From: Ganoderma boninense
Lineage: Eukaryota > Basidiomycota > Agaricomycetes > Polyporales > Polyporaceae
DNA: 64,000 nt
Assembly: GCA_002900995.3 (NCBI GenBank)
Contig: CM035308.1
Span: 930,001-994,000, forward strand
Direction of reading: 5' to 3'
The notes beneath the pieces are model-generated. The model saw nothing but the letters and a program-made list of their open reading frames with translations, made no database searches and was not told where the DNA came from. Position numbers and translations under genes: made by a program. Below, piece by piece: positions 60,266 to 64,000 of the stretch; the stretch's first letter is position 1; each line of letters begins with the position of its first letter.

Positions 60266-61510
60266 ATGCGAGAGTTCAACCACCAGATCACGCCTCTAGA
60301 CATGGAATTTAACCGCCCGCGCCCCATCAGCCCCGGGGCATCCCTCTCCGCGAAGGACATCGCGATGATATCCTCCATCTCCTGGGAAGGCGAACTCGTG
60401 TACGAACGGCCACGCACGGCCGAGCAGATACAGCGCCGTCCCTCGCTCTCAGAGGACATCTGCGGGGAGCCGAACCCCAACGCCCTCCCCCCGGATATCT
60501 GGCGCGTCTTGCATGGTCATTACGTCGCGTTCTCGATCGACATGGCTGCCATCGCGAATATGTGCGAGGACCCTGCCAAACGCGAGGCGCTGATGCAGCT
60601 CCGGCCGAAACGCTACGTCGGGCTCGTCGTGTGGTCGGGATACACGGACGACGACGACAACGCCGAGGTGCTCTCGACTCTGTTCGTCTCCAGCGGCCCC
60701 CCGCCGATCCCCCAAGCCGAGCACATGTGCCTGCCTATCGATCCGTCCCCTCCCGTCCGGAGCCAAGGAAGGGTTCAAGGATTTTCCATGGCTGACGACG
60801 ACGAAGCTATGGCTGAAGACGCCGACGACGAGTTCCAGGGACTCCACAACGGCGGACAAGACCTCCAGATGGACCAAGACACCAGCCAGACGATATACGA
60901 CCCCTACCAGGTTCCAGCGGACTTTGGGCCTCTGACCGCAATCACGCATCCGACGCTCCTCCCGCTGAAGGGCCGTGTTCAGTGGCTGGCGTTGGGCACG
61001 CGCCTGCAAATCACGACGTTGCACGAGTCCTCGCTCAGCTTCTTCCTCGATGACGGCGAGGACCAGCCACCGTTCGAGTGGCGCAGGTTCGAGGCCCTGA
61101 TCACCGAGCACGTAACCGCCCTCAACAACTCTTGCCCTCCGCCGAGCGCTGGCGACAGCCCCGACGCGTCGAGCGCGCTGCTGGAAAAGCTTCGGGTGCC
61201 GGAGCACCCAATTCCTGCTGTCGTCTGGCGTGACATCAGGGGCGAGCACGAGGACGACCCTGCCGAGTTTGTGCGCGAGTTTGATAGGTGAGTGTTCCGC
61301 CACTATAATGCTTCACTGCAAAATGTGCGCAGGCGCAGGGCCGCATCAGGAGACTCGAAGCTTCAGACTTTCACCTCAGAAGCCAGGCCCTCCCCAGGGT
61401 GCATGCTTCGTGCGCGCCGCGCCGCCCGCCTGCGGCCCCCTGGGGACCTGGAGCTGAGTTTGGAGTTTGGGGCCTTGGAGGGGGTGGTTCTGGCGCACAA
61501 ACCCGTCTGA
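60266..61510 (+). CDS. Uncharacterised fungal protein
   Basis: A first exon of about 341 codons opens MREFNHQITPLDMEFNRPRP and ends EFVREFDR. A second begins after a 47-nt intron and ends at 61510. I see no known domain. Recognisable stretches are ISSISWEGELVYERPR, LRPKRYVGLVVWSGYTDDD, an acidic run (ADDDEAMAEDADDEFQG), and LKGRVQWLALGTRLQITTLH. The first exon has normal codon use and stays open far longer than its antisense frames predict, so I take it as real. The tail from the second exon is arginine-rich and of odd composition (RARRAARLRPP). The true 3' end may differ. Function unknown. Confidence 0.62.
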
Positions 61511-62500
61511 AACCGTTGCTAACTGAGCACGTTGCACAGAATATGCGCCATCGTCCGCGAACCGCGCGAGTAAGCAGCAGGCCGCCACGGCCTGGCCGAG
61601 GGAGGGCGCCAAGAACGTCGAAGCCCTCGCGGTCCGACTCGAAGCCTGGAGACCCTTGTTCTTCACCGCAACCTCGCGCCACGGCGCAGTCCTTGCGCGT
61701 CTGCCCCTTGTCGCCCGAGAAGTTGTTGGAGATGGGGGACATGGTACGGGTACGAGGGTACGGCTCGCGTGACCACGATCCGCGCATGCGCGTAAGGGTG
61801 TTGAGATAATGATTGTGAAAGCACGCACGATGTACGCGTACCCTGATGATTAGAAGAAGTCCCCGGCGGGTGCCACAGCCCCTGGTGTAATGGTATTACT
61901 TACGGCAGACAAGTCGGGCTTTGGAAGCCTCGTTTACATTTGCAGCCCGCCGGGCGCCCTCGGCGACGTGGGTCTTGATCATACGCCGTCGTGCATGTCG
62001 GCGTCGGACTGCCAACGGCACGTCGGGCCAGGCAGCCTTGGACGCTGAAAGGGTCTCTCGAATTCAAAGAAGTTCGCCACCACCGCGCGCGATCGCGGTT
62101 CTCCCGCCTGCTGGCTGCGAGGGTGGGAGCGCGTCGCTGCAGCCCGGGCTCAAGTAACCCACTCGGTGCACGCTGCCCGATGCAGAGCTGACTGAGTGAT
62201 TCAGCGCGCAGCGCGAAGCAGCACAGCGCGAGGCGCATTGTCACGGGCGTTCTGGTCCTGGCTGTGGACGCGGCCCTGGGGGTATGCGGCCCGCGCATTG
62301 TTGTCGTCCGCGTTGTCGTCGCGTCGTTGCCGCTGGGACGGAAACCCTGGCAAGATTTCTATTGCATTATAGTGCGCTGCCCGCGCGGCGCGAGCACCTG
62401 CGCACGAGAGATGGCCATACAATCTCGCAAGGCACGCGCGTGCTCCTGCTCCTGCTCCCGAGCACTGGACGGCTGTCGACCCCCGCCGCGTCGCGATCCA
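61511..62500. other. Intergenic region, 1 kb, between convergent gene ends
   Basis: GC-rich stretch between the uncharacterised gene and the arp6 stop. Open frames here lack domains. The piece near 61890-61910 vaguely resembles a tRNA A-box, but no T-arm follows. Confidence 0.45.
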
Positions 62501-64000
62501 TCACCCCATCTCCCATCGTGCATCGACACCGTCCATCGCGCACCCCGGCCAGCAGGGACCCACGCTTCTCCCGTTTGCAGTGTCCCTAGTATTATGCTCC
62601 CTTATTCTTTCATTTACGACCCGCGCCCCCTCGCGCCCCCTCCCTCGACCTCTCCCACGCCCCGGCTTCTTTGTCGGCTGCGCAAGGGGCGGCGAGCCTC
62701 CGTCTCTACCCTCTGCCGCGCTGCCACTCTCGCTGTCGCTCGCGCTCGAGCCCCCGCCCCTCGCCCTGCCGCGCGCGCCCCTGGAGCCCGTCACCGGCTG
62801 CTGCTGTTGCTGATCCCTGTCGGCGGGGGCGGGCTTCCAGTCGCGAAACTTGCGGCGACACGCGCTCGCCCCCATCTCCAGGTACTCCTCTCTCGTCACG
62901 GCGCAGCGCGAGGCAAACTCCGGGCGCGCGGCAAACGCGGCGGCCGCCCGGTACGCCTCGAGGATCGGCCTGCAGATGCCCATCATGGACATAGTGGAGA
63001 GCGGGGGGCAGGACATCAGTTGCCTATCTCAGATGGGGGGCGTTCAACGGCGCGCCAGATATGGAAGGCGGACTGGCGCATCGGGTGGGGGCAGGCCGCA
63101 CGCACCGGGCGGGAGCGCGCGGGCGTGGGCATGATGTCCGCGTCCGAGGGCTCGGACGGCGAGTCCGAGAATCCAGGGATGGGAATCGGAGGGGGCATCG
63201 GACAGAACAGAACAGAACACGGGAGAAGGGAGACGTACTCGGCTGAGGCGTGCACGCACACGGCGCACTCGATTGGCGCGAGCGAGCGCAGCTCGGACGT
63301 CCTGTCAATGTCGGTCAGTGCGTCAGCGGGGTGTGTGGCGGACAGTGGATACAGATAGACGCATGGCCCGAGTAGTGGGGTGTGGTGGGGAAAAGTCGAT
63401 GTGGCGGAGGGGGGGATCGGAGGGAGCGTCAGTGCCACAGCGGCTGCCCCAGCCCCACGGGCACGCAGGGACGGCGCGATGGATGGATAGTACGTACAGT
63501 CTCTGCCGGAAACCAGGCATGGCGGTGTTGCCACCGATTAGACCTATGTTTGCCCAAAACATGCCCTGCAGATCTTCCGGCAGGAGCGCTATGCTCGCCG
63601 CCACCGTTGCGCTGAGCCCTGCCTGGTCGAGACCTGTGCGAAACAGAGCGGGAGGCCAAGGTGAAAATCAGGGTGAGCGAGAGTTCGTACGCAGTAGACG
63701 ACATGGGAGTGATATTTGCCGATATTGGTCGGACGGAAGAGGATCTCTGGAACGGAGAAACGCTCGTTGCCCATCCTCAGGGTCTGCTGGGTGCTCTCGT
63801 CGAGCGATTCGCCCGGATTACGTATCCGCCCTGGCCGGCGTGCGGAGTAGTCCGGGAAGATGTACTCCTGGACTATCGGGTTCGCCATCGGTCGCGCGCT
63901 GGAGGGCAACGCGGGATTGAGTTGGGCCAAGAGCCCGCGAAGCGACAGCAGCCGGATACGTATCCGAGACAAGGGAGCAGCAAGGCGACGGGGACAATGC
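62501..64000 (-). CDS. ARP6: Actin-related protein Arp6 (5' end missing)
   Basis: Subunit of the SWR1-type chromatin remodeller that exchanges histone H2A.Z. The gene runs off the right edge, so only the C-terminal half is seen. Exons give NPIVQEYIFPDYS, then GRIRNPGE and NERFSVPEILFRPTNIG. Next are LDQAGLSATVAASIALLPED, LQGMFWANIGLIGGNTAMPG, FRQRL, LTSELRSLAPIECAVCVHAS, and EPILEAYRAAAAFAARPEFA. The final conserved part is REEYLEMGASACRRKFRDW. These match Arp6, including the nucleotide-pocket segment GLIGGNTAMPGF. A Ser/Gly/Arg-rich tail of about 110 residues, unusual for Arp6, extends to the stop at 62501. One intron appears to start GC (after ACCAATATCG) and another is about 270 nt, longer than usual here. 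Confidence 0.88.

Noticed and set aside
60449..61303. 284-codon open frame on the minus strand
   Set aside because: Antisense to the long first exon of the uncharacterised gene; no domain and no splice partner.
61880..61960. tRNA-like A-box sequence
   Set aside because: No acceptor pairing and no T-arm in the right place.
62264..63358. 364-codon open frame on the plus strand
   Set aside because: Runs antisense to arp6, whose family motifs are on the minus strand.

Overview
The window is nuclear DNA of a filamentous basidiomycete, most likely an Agaricomycete. Genes are split by many short GT-AG introns of about 45-70 nt. There are no operons, and intergenic gaps run from 0.25 to 1.8 kb. Several proteins belong to families typical of mushroom-forming fungi: a DUF6534 membrane protein, a BBC1/AIM3 C-terminal-domain protein, and a secreted protein of a conserved agaricomycete family. 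Gene models were built by hand-splicing translated exons, so internal splice sites are predictions. Family names come from recalled conserved motifs, not from a database search.

Left edge (1-3.4 kb): the 3' part of a Mms22/Mus7-type replication-repair gene.

Accessory region (about 4-22 kb): two tandem paralogous MFS transporters with a complete short non-autonomous LTR element (TRIM-like) between them; a secreted protein of unknown function; an SDR oxidoreductase; and two tandem cytochrome P450 genes. This stretch has long gene-poor gaps and looks like the variable part of the window. The SDR and P450s could act in one oxidative or secondary-metabolite route, but nothing proves it.

Conserved region (23-64 kb): an SNM1/Artemis-type nuclease, a small basic protein, a DUF6534 membrane protein, the rRNA-processing factor EBP2, a C2H2 zinc-finger protein, a very large BBC1/MTI1-like actin-patch protein, an F-box protein, TAF6, sulfite oxidase, an importin-7/8-type karyopherin, the Dsc3-like ubiquitin-ligase subunit, the DASH subunit Ask1, KIN17, an uncharacterised protein, and the 3' part of actin-related protein 6.

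The least expected signals are: the LTR element with 187-bp LTRs and a perfect 5-bp target duplication; a 14-nt microexon coding the I-helix core in both P450 genes; a 77-bp inverted repeat in the F-box/TAF6 divergent promoter; ACGCG clusters upstream of ask1/kin17 and of the SNM1 gene; and inferred GC-AG introns in kin17 and arp6. I found no rRNA, convincing tRNA, CRISPR array or bacterial-type system.
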